A DNA stretch of 64,000 nucleotides, from positions 194,149 to 258,148 of the forward strand of contig DATCMB010000006.1 of NCBI GenBank assembly GCA_036563615.1. Direction: 5' to 3'. A program made the position numbers and the translations under genes. This document shows positions 56,243-64,000 of this stretch, piece after piece. This DNA is from Candidatus Binatia bacterium. Lineage in GTDB: Bacteria; Desulfobacterota; Binatia; UBA12015. The notes under the pieces were generated by a model. That model searched no databases and was not told the DNA's origin. It saw only the letters and a list, made by a program, of their open reading frames with translations. Each line of letters begins with the position of its first letter. The first letter of the stretch is position 1.

Positions 56243-56620
56243 TCACTCCGGCTTGACGGCGAACGGCCCCGAGCCGCGCGCCGCGATGTACAGGAACACG
56301 AACGCGAACAGCGCGGCGAGCTCGCCCTGGTTCTGGATGGGCAGCAGCCCCTGCGGCTGGTGCGCCATGAAGTACGCGACCGCCATCATGCCGCTGCAGA
56401 GGAACGCGACCAGGCTCGTGAAGAGCCCGATCATGATCAGAATCCCTCCCCCGAGCTCGAGGACCATCGCGGTCCACAGCATCGCCGGCGGCATCGGGAT
56501 GTCCGCGCCCGAGACGATGCCGATCAGCTTCTGCGCACCGTGGCAGGCGAAGAGAAAGCCTGCCACGATGCGCAGCAGCGCATAGATGGTGTCCGCGTAC
56601 TTGCCGAGAACGCCTTTCAT
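56243..56620 (-). CDS. DoxX family membrane protein
   Basis: The 125-residue protein has four hydrophobic helices and DoxX landmarks: ALLRIVAGFLFACHGAQKLI, MVLELGGGILIMIGLFTSLV and AYFMAHQPQGLLPI near GELAALFAFVFLYIAARG. The family is linked to redox or thiol stress functions in the membrane but is not biochemically clear. GGTGGAGAG precedes the ATG. It is convergent with the preceding hypothetical gene and lies 119 bp before dodecin on the same strand. Confidence 0.9.
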   Translation of the reverse strand: MKGVLGKYADTIYALLRIVAGFLFACHGAQKLIGIVSGADIPMPPAMLWTAMVLELGGGILIMIGLFTSLVAFLCSGMMAVAYFMAHQPQGLLPIQNQGELAALFAFVFLYIAARGSGPFAVKPE

Positions 56621-56739
56621 CTCTCCACCTCCCCGACGGCGTCGGCCGCCGCATGCCAAGGCGGGAATTCCTTAGCACGGACGCCGCGCCAACCCTCGCC
56701 CCGCGCGTCGCTCGCGCGGGCAGCGCTCCCGGCGCGAGC

Positions 56740-56949
56740 TCAGTCTTCGTACTTGAACGAGACGTGCACCTTCGCGCGGTACGCCCGCACGTGGCCGTCC
56801 TCGATCTGCAGGTCGAGCTCCTTCACCTCGGCGATGCGGAGGTCGCGCAGCGACTTGGACGCCTTCTCGACGGCCGCCGCGGCGGCGCGCTCCCACGACT
56901 CGGTGCTGGTGCCGACCAGCTCGATCACCTTGTAGACGCTCTCGGCCAT
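56740..56949 (-). CDS. Dodecin (flavin-binding)
   Basis: The 69-residue protein matches dodecin along its whole length: YKVIELVGTSTESWERAAAA, then AVEKASKSLRDLRIAEVKEL and VRAYRAKVHVSFKYED. Dodecins assemble into dodecamers that store or buffer flavins. AAAGGAGAG precedes the ATG. It has its own promoter region of about 125 bp shared with the end of the nitroreductase gene. Confidence 0.93.
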   Translation of the reverse strand: MAESVYKVIELVGTSTESWERAAAAAVEKASKSLRDLRIAEVKELDLQIEDGHVRAYRAKVHVSFKYED

Positions 56950-57073
56950 CGTTCTCTCCTTTCGCCTACGGACTCGATCGCAGCGGACCTGGAGAAGAAG
57001 CGTGCGGAAGCGGTGGCGATGCCGTGGCTCGACGATACTCCGGTCGCGGTGGGGAGCCAATACGGCGCGTGCG

Positions 57074-57784
57074 CTACCAGCGCTCGTCGTGCACGACGTC
57101 CGCGACCTTGCGCCGCTTCTGCGGACCGGGCGTCTCGGCGGGATGGCCGACCGGCACGACGGCGAGCGGGTGCACGTCGGCGGGCAGCGCGAGGATGCGC
57201 TTCACCTCGGCGTCGTCGAAGGCGCCGACGAAGCACGCGCCGAGCCCCTCCTCGACGACCGCGAGCAGGATCAGCAGCGAGGCGAACGAGGTGTCGATCG
57301 TTGCGTAGCGCTCGGCGCGCTCGCCGTAGCGCTCGCGCGCACGCGCCGGCACCGCGCATGGCACGATCACGACCGGGGCCTCGGCGACGAACGTCTGCCC
57401 GAGCGCCGCGCGGGCGAGAGCCATGCGGCGCTCGGCGTCGCGCACGACGACGAAGGCCCACGGCTGCAGGTTGCCGGCGCTCGGCGCGCGCGTACCGGCG
57501 TCGATCAGCCGACGGACGACCGCGTCGTCGACCGGCTCGTCCGTGAAGCGCCGCACCATGCGGCGGCGGTCGAGGAGCGCGTCGAGCGAGCACGCGAGCC
57601 GCGCTTCGCCCGGGCCCGCGCTCGCGCGGCGCGCGACGTTCGTGCTCGAGCCGGGCGCATCGCTCGCGTGCGCGGCGCCGCCCTCGAGCGCGAGCGCGCG
57701 TCCCGCGCCGGCGGCGCCCGCGACCGTCAAGCCCGCCGCGGCCGCCCGTGCGAGGATCGCTCGCCGTGTCGTCGACCGCGCCAT
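57074..57784 (-). CDS. Nitroreductase family protein with Tat-like signal
   Basis: The 236-residue protein begins STTRRAILARAAAAGLTVAG, a twin-arginine-like signal, suggesting export of a folded flavoprotein. The nitroreductase core follows: DRRRMVRRFTDEPVDDAVVR, GTRAPSAGNLQPWAFVVVRD, FASLLILLAVVEEGLGACFV and PLAVVPVGHPAE. FMN-dependent reductases of this family act on nitro compounds, enones or flavins themselves. It starts 6 bp after the stop of the ferritin-like gene above it and is probably co-transcribed. Confidence 0.88.
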   Translation of the reverse strand: MARSTTRRAILARAAAAGLTVAGAAGAGRALALEGGAAHASDAPGSSTNVARRASAGPGEARLACSLDALLDRRRMVRRFTDEPVDDAVVRRLIDAGTRAPSAGNLQPWAFVVVRDAERRMALARAALGQTFVAEAPVVIVPCAVPARARERYGERAERYATIDTSFASLLILLAVVEEGLGACFVGAFDDAEVKRILALPADVHPLAVVPVGHPAETPGPQKRRKVADVVHDERW

Positions 57785-57790
57785 GCGGCG

Positions 57791-58810
57791 CTACGCCGCC
57801 TCGCGCGCCTCGAACTCCTCGAGCAAGCGCGCCCCGTCGGGGTGCTCGAGGATGCGCCGGTGCAGCACCGCGCGCTGCGCCTCGCGCGTCAAGCGCGGAT
57901 TCTCGACTGCGTGCCAGTGGACGAGCGTCGCCCACATCGGATCGATCACCTCGGCGCCGGGAACGAGCCCGCCGTCGACCGCGCGGAAGGTGAAGCCACG
58001 CATCTCCGACAGCACGAGCTGCAGGTAGGCGACGTGGATCGCCTCGTCGGCGCGGATCCGGTCGACGAGCTCGTGGGCGAGACGCGCCTCGGCGCGCCGG
58101 TCGGTGAACAGCTCGGGGTCGGCGAGGAGCTGCTGCACGAAGTCGAAGGCGAGCTCGGCGCGCACCTCGATCATCAGGACGTTCATCAGCAGCGACAGCA
58201 GCTGCTCGTAGGGCAGGGGCAGCGCCGGCGCGAGGCGCTCGGAATCCGGGCGCGCGATGCTCGCCGGCACCTCGGGCAGCGGGTAGGCGTTCTTGCCGAA
58301 CAGCAGGTCGCGGATCGCGAACCACATCGCGTCGTGCGCGCCGAGACGGCTCCGCGGGTCGCCGCCCTCGTCCATGCCGTGCGCGGCGAGCAGGCCGCGC
58401 TCGAGGTGTCCGGTCGCGGTCTCGGTCAGATCGTCGACCACGACGTGGCGGAAGTCCGGAATCGGCAGATCGATCAGCAACCTTCCGCGCGCCTCGATGA
58501 CGCCGGTGATGGTGAGCATGTTCCACAGCGTCTGGCCGAGGCCGTGGCGCAGGAGCAGCTTCTGCTGCGCGAAGCTGGGATAGGGGCCGCTCGAGAGCAG
58601 GCGCGTCGTCGCCTCGATCAGCGGCAGCCCGCGCGCGCGCAGCGCGTCCTGCCAGGCGCGCACCGCGGGCCAGCGGTGCAGCGTGCGCGGCGAGAGGTAC
58701 GCGCCCTGCGCGTCGAAGCCGCCGTGCAGCGCGTAGCCGGCGGCCTCGTGCGGACGCGCGTACGCGTGCTCGGCGAGGAGCTCGTCGCGCGAGTAGACGA
58801 GTTGCGGCAT
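57791..58810 (-). CDS. Hypothetical protein, possible ferritin-like di-iron fold
   Basis: The 339-residue, mostly helical protein has LLMNVLMIEVRAELAFDFVQ and RIRADEAIHVAYLQLVLSE. The paired E/ExxH patterns are those of ferritin-like di-iron carboxylate proteins. An HVVVDDLTETATGHLERGLL segment and MWFAIRDLLFGKNAYPLPE are also present. I recognise no named family. The ATG before PQLVYSRDELL was chosen; an upstream GTG or ATG would add ten residues. It precedes the nitroreductase gene by 6 bp, so both may act in redox chemistry together. Confidence 0.68.
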   Translation of the reverse strand: MPQLVYSRDELLAEHAYARPHEAAGYALHGGFDAQGAYLSPRTLHRWPAVRAWQDALRARGLPLIEATTRLLSSGPYPSFAQQKLLLRHGLGQTLWNMLTITGVIEARGRLLIDLPIPDFRHVVVDDLTETATGHLERGLLAAHGMDEGGDPRSRLGAHDAMWFAIRDLLFGKNAYPLPEVPASIARPDSERLAPALPLPYEQLLSLLMNVLMIEVRAELAFDFVQQLLADPELFTDRRAEARLAHELVDRIRADEAIHVAYLQLVLSEMRGFTFRAVDGGLVPGAEVIDPMWATLVHWHAVENPRLTREAQRAVLHRRILEHPDGARLLEEFEAREAA

Positions 58811-58861
58811 GCGGCGACTCTCCGCGACCGGCCGCACCACGTCAAGCGTGACGCGACTCGC

Positions 58862-61269
58862 TCAGAACGCGGCCGGAGCGGGCTCGGCGAGGCGCGGCGC
58901 GCGCAGCGGCTCGTCGGTGCCGAACACCACGTCGCCGCGCGTGAGCCAGCGCTGCAGGACGCGGTCGAGCGCGGCGGGCTGCACGGGCTTCGCGATGTAG
59001 TCGTCCATCCCGACGACGAAGCAGTGCTCGCGGTCGCCCTGCATCGCGCTCGCCGTCATCGCGATGATCGGATGGTGCGCGCGCACGCCCTCGCGCCGGC
59101 GGATCTCCGCGGTCGCCTCGAAGCCGTCCATGCCGGGCATCTGGCAGTCCATCAGGATCAGGTCGTAGGGCTCGCGCTCGAGCGCTTCGAGCGCCTCGGC
59201 GCCGTTCGCGACGACGTGCACCTGGTAGCCGAGGCGCTCGAGCGTGAGCACCGTCACTTTCTGATTGACGACGTTGTCCTCGGCGACCAGGATGCGCGAG
59301 CCCTGGCGACGCACGCTGGCGAGCGAGCTGCCGCCCGCGACCTGCGTCGTCGTCTCGGGCGCGCCGTCGCGCGGCAGCACGCGTCGCAGGCAGTCGCGCA
59401 GCGCGGCGGCGCCGACCGGCTTCGTCAGGTAGCCCGCGATGCCGGCCGCGCGCGCCTCCTCCTCGTGGCAGCGCTCGGCGAAGCCGGTGACCATCACGAG
59501 CGGCAGCGTGCGCAAGCACGGCTCCTTTCGGATCGCGCGCGCGAGCTCGAGGCCGCTCATCCCCGGCATCTGCAGGTCGAGGAGCACGACGTCGATCTTC
59601 TCGCCGCGCGCGTGCGCGGCGCGCAGCCACTCGAGCGCCGCCGCGCCGCCGGCGACGGCGTGCGCGTCGACGTTCAGGGCCTTCAGCTTGAACACCAGGT
59701 CGGTGCGCACCGTGAGGCTGTCGCCGACCACGAGCCCTGCAGCACGCGCGGGGTGTCGGCCACGGCGGGGACGGCGATCTTCTGGGCGCGGATCGTGAAC
59801 CAGAACGTGCTGCCCCCGCCGGGCGTGCTCTCGACGCCGATCTGCCCGCCCATCAGCTCGGTGAGCTGCTTCGAGATCGCGAGCCCGAGGCCCGTGCCGC
59901 CGTAGCGACGGCTCATCGAGCCGTCCGCCTGGCTGAAGGGCTGGAACAGGTGGCGGCGCGCCTCCTGCGAGATGCCGATGCCGGTGTCGGCGATCTCGAA
60001 GCGCAGCACGATCTCGTCCTCGGTCTCCGACGAGGTCGCGACGCGCAGCGTGACGCCCCCCTGCTCGGTGAACTTGATCGCGTTGCCGACGAGATTGAGC
60101 AGCACCTGGCGCAGCCGCACCGGATCGCCGCGCACCATCTCGGGAACCGCGGGGTCGACGCGCGATTCGAGCGCGAGACCCTTGTCCCGCGCGCGCGGTC
60201 CGAGGAGCTGCAGCACGCCGTCGACCGTCTGCCGCACGCCGAGGTCGATCACCTCGAGGTCGAGCTTGCCCGCCTCGATCTTCGAGAAGTCGAGGATGTC
60301 GTCGATGATCCGCAGCAGCGACTTGGCGGACTCCTGCACGGTCTCGGCGAACTCGCGCTGCTCGGGCGTCAAGTCGGTTTCGAGCAGCAGCGTGTTCATG
60401 CCGATCACGCCGTTCATCGGCGTGCGGATCTCGTGGCTCATGTTGGCGACGAACTCGGACTTGAGCCGGGAAGCGCGCAGCGCCTCGTCGCGCGCCCAGC
60501 GCAGCTCGCTCTCGGCGCGCCGGCGGGCGGTCATGTCCTGCACCTGCGACACGAAGTAGAGCGGCTCGCCGCGCGCGTCGCGCACCAGCGAGACCGAGAG
60601 CAGCGCCCACACGACGTGCCCGTCCTTGTGAATGTAGCGCTTCTCCATCTGGTACGACGCGGCCTCGCCGGACAGCACGCGGTGCAGCTGCTCGACGTCG
60701 GCGGCGAGGTCGTCCGGATGGGTGAGCGACTGGAAGTCGCTCTGCAGCAGCTCCTCCGGCGTGCGTCCGAGCAGCGCGCCGAGCGCGCGGTTCACCTTGA
60801 GGAAGCGTCCGGTCGGCGACACCAGCGCCATGCCGATCGCGGCGAAGTCGAACGCGCTGCGGAAGCGCTCCTCGCTCTCGCGCATCACCGCTTCGCTGTG
60901 CTGGCGCTCGGTCGCGTCCTCGAAGCCGACCAGCAGTAGCGTCGCGTCGGCCGCGCGCCGCAGCGTGCGTCCCTCGACCAGGAACGTGCGCGTGCTCCCG
61001 GGCAGCGGCAGCTCGAGCTCGAGGTCCTCGAACTCGCGACCGGTGCGCGCGAGCTCGTCGAGGGCGCGCAGCAGCGTGGGGTCGGCGAGCTTGCCTTGCT
61101 GCACGTCGACGAGCGCCATGCCGCGGAGGTCTCTCGGCGGGAGCAGCAGCGCGCGGTGGAACGCGCGGTTCGCCGCCTGCACGCGCAGCGCGCCGTCGAG
61201 CACCAGCAACGGCTGTCGCATGGCTTCGAGCAGACACGCGCCCGTTGCCGGGTGATCGAACGCCCCCAT
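58862..61269 (-). CDS. Hybrid sensor histidine kinase with two receiver domains (frameshifted)
   Basis: The gene encodes two PAS domains (about residues 15-130 and 150-270), a HisKA domain with [19 protein letters not shown], and HATPase with [25 protein letters not shown] and [13 protein letters not shown]. Two receivers follow. The kinase frame ends at 59683, but the receivers read in another frame. The join is at CAG-GGC-TCG, where a missing base in the CCC run at 59735-59737 (+ strand) would restore [16 protein letters not shown]. In the first receiver the acidic pair is GD, but the phosphoacceptor in LLDLQMPGM is kept; the second ([17 protein letters not shown]) is normal. GAGGAGAGGGG precedes the start. 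Signal unknown. Confidence 0.85.
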
Positions 61270-61360
61270 CCCCTCTCCTCGTGTTGCATCGGCCGTGTCG
61301 GGTGGGGGCTTGAGGTCACGAGCCGCGGCGCATATCGCTGACCACAAGGAGGACGCCTGC

Positions 61361-61897
61361 ATGGAGGGCCAGCGCAACTACGTCGTCTTCACCGCCGTGG
61401 GCCCGGATCGCCCGGGATTGGTGAACGAGCTGTCGGCGCTGATTCGCGAGGCCGGCGCCAATCTCGAGGACAGCCGCATGGCGATCCTCGGCGGCGAGTT
61501 CGCGATGATCATGCTGATCTCGGGCTCGGAGGAGGTCGTCGAGCGCGTCAAGCAGATCGGCGCGCGCGTCGAGAACGACCTCAAGCTGCGCTGCATCCTG
61601 AAGGAGACGAGACGCGTCGCGCCGCCGTCCGACTACCTGCCGTACCGCATCGACGTCCGCGGCGCGGACCGTCCGGGGATCGTGCAGGCGGTCGCCTCGA
61701 TCCTCGCGAGCCGCGGCATCAACGTCGCGTCGCTCGAGTCGCGCGTCACCTATGCGCCGGAGAGCGGCACGCCGCTGTTCGACCTCGAGGCCGTCCTCCA
61801 CGTGCCCTCGAAGATCGTGCTGTCCGAGCTGCGCAGCGAGCTCGCCGCGACCTGCGAGAAGGAAGGGCTCGACTTCACGCTCGAGCCCGCCGCCTGA
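61361..61897 (+). CDS. ACT-domain regulator (GcvR-like)
   Basis: The 178-residue protein has two ACT domains: YVVFTAVGPDRPGLVNELSA with NLEDSRMAILGGEFAMIMLI, and then IDVRGADRPGIVQAVASILA with INVASLESRVTYAPESGTP. This matches GcvR, the glycine-cleavage transcriptional repressor that acts by protein-protein contact, and related amino-acid sensors. AAGGAGG sits 8 bp before the ATG. It precedes the acyl-CoA dehydrogenase by 15 bp on the same strand, so they may be co-transcribed. Confidence 0.88.
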   Translation: MEGQRNYVVFTAVGPDRPGLVNELSALIREAGANLEDSRMAILGGEFAMIMLISGSEEVVERVKQIGARVENDLKLRCILKETRRVAPPSDYLPYRIDVRGADRPGIVQAVASILASRGINVASLESRVTYAPESGTPLFDLEAVLHVPSKIVLSELRSELAATCEKEGLDFTLEPAA

Positions 61898-61912
61898 GGA
61901 AACGGAGAGCGC

Positions 61913-63589
61913 ATGTCGTCACGCAGTCCCCTCACCGAGCTCCCGACGCACAGCGTGCACAACCAGGTGCCGCCGCTCGAGAACTTCAACCTCTACGACG
62001 CCGATCCTGCGCTCGGCGAGGCGCTGCGCCGTGAAGGCGCCGCCTGGGCGGAGGAGCACGTGCGCGCCTTCGGCGCGCTGCTCGGCAGCGAGCGCGTGAT
62101 GGCGCTCGGCGTCGCGGCCAACCGCTTTCCGCCCGAGCTGCGCAGCTTCGACCGCTACGGCCAGCGCATCGACGAGGTCGAGTACCATCCGGCCTACCAC
62201 GAGCTGATGCGGCTCGCCGTCGAGCACGGCATGCCGTCGCTGCCGTGGACCGAGAAGCGTCCCGGCGCGCACGTCGCGCACACGGCGATGCTCTACCTGC
62301 TGTCGCAGGTCGAGGCCGGCGTGTGCTGTCCGCTGACCATGACCTACGCCGTCGTGCCCGCGCTGCGTCGCCAGCCCGAGGTCGCGGCGGAGTGGGAGCC
62401 CAAGGTGGTGGCGCGCGTCTACGACCCGCGCTGCGTGCCGGCGTCGGAGAAGCAGGGCGTCACCTTCGGCATGGCGATGACCGAGAAGCAGGGCGGCTCC
62501 GACGTCCGCACCAACACGACGCGCGCGGTCCCGCTCGGCGCCGGCGGTCCGGGCGGCGAGTACGAGCTCACCGGGCACAAGTGGTTCTGCTCGGCGCCGA
62601 TGTCGGACGCCTTCTTGACGCTCGCGCAGACCGAGCGCGGCCTGTCGTGCTTCCTGGTGCCGCGCTGGCGACCCGACGGCACGCGCAACCCGTTCTTCGT
62701 GCAGCGGCTCAAGGACAAGCTCGGCAACAAGTCGAACGCTTCGTCGGAGATCGAGTACCTCGGGACCTGGGCGCGCATGGTCGGTGAAGAGGGCCGCGGC
62801 GTGCGCACCATCATCGACATGGTGCACCACACCCGGAACGACACCGTCGCGGCGCCGGCGTCGTTCATGCGTCAAGCAGTGATGCAGGCGGTGCACCACG
62901 CGAAGCACCGCCACGCGTTCGGCAAGCGGCTCGTCGAGCAGGACCTGATGCGCAACGTGCTCGCCGACCTCGCGCTCGAGGCCGAGGCGGCGACGGCGCT
63001 CGCGATGCGCATCTCGCGCGGCTTCGACGACGCGGTGAACGGCGGCGACGAGGCGCGCGCCTTCTCGCGCATCGCGACCGCGGTCGCGAAGTACTGGCTC
63101 AACAAGCGCGCGCCGGGGCACGTCGTCGAGGCGCTCGAGTGCCTCGGCGGCGCGGGCTACGTCGAGGAGACGATCATGCCGCGCCTCTACCGCGAGGCGC
63201 CGCTCAACGGCATCTGGGAGGGCTCGGGCAACGTGATCTGCCTCGACGTGCTGCGCGCGATGGGGCGCGAGCCGGAGTCGCTCGAAGCGTTCCTGCACGA
63301 GATCGACCAGGCGCGCGGCGGCGACCGTCGCCTCGACGCCGCCGCGGCGAAGCTGCGCGACGAGCTCGCGGACCACGGCGACATCGAGCTGCGCGCCCGG
63401 CGGGTGACCGAGCGCATGGCGCTGGTCCTGCAGGCGTCGCTGCTCGTGCGCCACGCGCAGCCGGCGATCGCGGACGCCTTCTGCGCGACCCGGCTCGACG
63501 GCGAGCACGGCCAAGCCTACGGCACGCTGCCGCGGGGCACCGACCTCGAGGCGCTGATCGCCCGGGCGGATCCGCTGCGCGGCGCCTGA
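61913..63589 (+). CDS. Acyl-CoA dehydrogenase (AidB-like branch)
   Basis: The 558-residue flavoenzyme has the family motifs FGMAMTEKQGGSDVRTN (FAD/substrate), LTGHKWFCSAPMSDAFLTL, CLGGAGYVEETIMPRLYREA and GIWEGSGNVICLDVLRAM. The long N-terminal extension (HNQVPPLENFNLYDADPALG) is characteristic of the AidB/isovaleryl-CoA DH-like group, which includes DNA-binding AidB of E. coli. Whether this enzyme oxidises an acyl-CoA or has an AidB-type role is not clear. ATG follows GGAGAGCGC. Length is normal for AidB. Confidence 0.9.
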   Translation: MSSRSPLTELPTHSVHNQVPPLENFNLYDADPALGEALRREGAAWAEEHVRAFGALLGSERVMALGVAANRFPPELRSFDRYGQRIDEVEYHPAYHELMRLAVEHGMPSLPWTEKRPGAHVAHTAMLYLLSQVEAGVCCPLTMTYAVVPALRRQPEVAAEWEPKVVARVYDPRCVPASEKQGVTFGMAMTEKQGGSDVRTNTTRAVPLGAGGPGGEYELTGHKWFCSAPMSDAFLTLAQTERGLSCFLVPRWRPDGTRNPFFVQRLKDKLGNKSNASSEIEYLGTWARMVGEEGRGVRTIIDMVHHTRNDTVAAPASFMRQAVMQAVHHAKHRHAFGKRLVEQDLMRNVLADLALEAEAATALAMRISRGFDDAVNGGDEARAFSRIATAVAKYWLNKRAPGHVVEALECLGGAGYVEETIMPRLYREAPLNGIWEGSGNVICLDVLRAMGREPESLEAFLHEIDQARGGDRRLDAAAAKLRDELADHGDIELRARRVTERMALVLQASLLVRHAQPAIADAFCATRLDGEHGQAYGTLPRGTDLEALIARADPLRGA

Positions 63590-63600
63590 CGGCCGCCGCC

Positions 63601-63622
63601 GGCGGCGCGGATTTTCGCCGCC
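63601..63622 (+). terminator. Weak terminator candidate after acyl-CoA dehydrogenase
   Basis: A 7-bp inverted repeat, GGCGGCG/CGCCGCC, with an 8-nt loop containing TTTT lies 12 bp after the stop. The T-run is in the loop, not after the stem, so it is not a classic terminator. Confidence 0.3.
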
Positions 63623-63667
63623 GTCGCCCTGCTCTCAAAGCCGCCGTCCGCCGATAAGATGTCAACT

Positions 63668-64000
63668 ATGAGGTCTCAGGCAGACGCGCGGCTCGGCGAC
63701 CGCGACGGCGTCGCCGCCGAGACCGACGACCGCGACGTCCTCGCGCGTCGCTTCTGGACGGGCGGCGTCGTGATGCTCGGCGCGTCGCTGCTCTTTCTCC
63801 TCATCGACCTGCTGTACGTGAAGGAGCACCTCGCGGCGCTGGTCGCGGTGAAGGTGATCCAGTGCGCGATCCTCGCGGTCGCCGTGCTCGCGGCGCGGCG
63901 CGCGAAGGACCTCGACGCGCTCCTGCGGCTCGGCGCCTACACGGTGTGCGGGCTCTACGTGACTACCGCCGCGCTCGCCGTGCTGCGCGGCGAGTTCGTC
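63668..64000 (+). CDS. N-terminal part of a membrane protein (3' partial)
   Basis: The frame starts at ATG (RSQADARLGDRDGVAAETDD) and stays open to the end of the window, 111 codons. A short charged segment is followed by at least three hydrophobic helices (TGGVVMLGASLLFLLIDLLY, LVAVKVIQCAILAVAVLAA, LGAYTVCGLYVTTAALAVL). The pattern fits the membrane sensor part of an adenylate/diguanylate cyclase or histidine kinase, but the catalytic part is outside the window. No identification is possible. Confidence 0.6.
   Translation, partial: MRSQADARLGDRDGVAAETDDRDVLARRFWTGGVVMLGASLLFLLIDLLYVKEHLAALVAVKVIQCAILAVAVLAARRAKDLDALLRLGAYTVCGLYVTTAALAVLRGEFV

Noticed and set aside
57002..59905. 967-codon plus-strand open frame
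   Set aside because: Antisense to the nitroreductase, hypothetical and kinase genes; no domain or codon signal of its own.

Overview
The window is a 64 kb piece of a very GC-rich bacterial chromosome, densely coded on both strands, with few gaps above 300 bp. No rRNA, tRNA, CRISPR array, insertion sequence or phage gene is visible. The envelope genes are Gram-negative: a PagL-like outer-membrane deacylase, lipoproteins and Tat or Sec signal peptides. Three large secreted mosaic proteins carry CGNGxxxxGExCDDGN-type cysteine repeats. Two of them also carry a C-terminal CY...FG...LCxPA module that I associate with Binatia and other deltaproteobacterial-type genomes. A Binatota-like or deltaproteobacterium-like organism is my best guess. 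It rests on protein style only, and 16S or marker genes would be needed to confirm it.

Layout. 1-7.9 kb: the end of an 11-heme cytochrome c protein, an NMT1-type solute-binding protein, an MFS transporter, a 3-hydroxyisobutyrate dehydrogenase-like enzyme and a carboxymuconolactone decarboxylase-like protein. 8-12.8 kb: ftsH with a low-complexity insert, glnS, and a frameshifted gene for a head-repeat protein. 12.9-19.1 kb: a GPH-type sugar transporter, a YheT-like hydrolase and the sdhCAB operon. 19.2-21.7 kb: hsp20 and an SDR/TIM-barrel pair. 21.8-25.1 kb: a coupled glycosyltransferase, methyltransferase and toroid-protein operon. 25.2-27.9 kb: a coupled operon of AAA ATPase (DUF3696-like), PIN nuclease and RNA ligase. 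This is the most novel-looking system in the window. 27.9-34.1 kb: a methyltransferase, a DUF1538-DUF1538-PII operon, yqeY, a secreted EEP-family protein and a K+/H+ antiporter. 34.2-42.7 kb: two secreted mosaic proteins flanking an SDR, a PagL-like protein and a 2OG-Fe oxygenase-like protein. 43.1-46.9 kb: gpsA, a UbiA prenyltransferase and small genes. 47-53.4 kb: an ELWxxDGT-repeat secreted protein and an SDR/lipoprotein/CrtC-like operon. 53.5-58.8 kb: a GH15 enzyme, DoxX, dodecin, a nitroreductase and a ferritin-like unknown. 58.9-64 kb: a frameshifted hybrid histidine kinase, an ACT-domain regulator, an acyl-CoA dehydrogenase and the start of a membrane protein.

Functional picture: an aerobic, respiring heterotroph, shown by diheme-type Sdh, acyl-CoA dehydrogenase, many SDRs, multiheme cytochrome c and ubiquinone/menaquinone-type prenyl transfer. 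It invests heavily in secreted repeat proteins. In the ATPase/PIN/ligase operon both junctions overlap by 4 bp. The enzymology fits together: PIN RNases leave 3'-OH and 5'-phosphate ends, which Rnl2-type ligases can seal without end healing. I infer a controlled RNA-cleavage-and-repair module, possibly for defence or stress.

Quality note: two genes carry probable single-base deletions (near 12500 and 59736), and two more have odd overlapping ends or starts (32590-32754 and 15608-15701). Some of these may be assembly errors.
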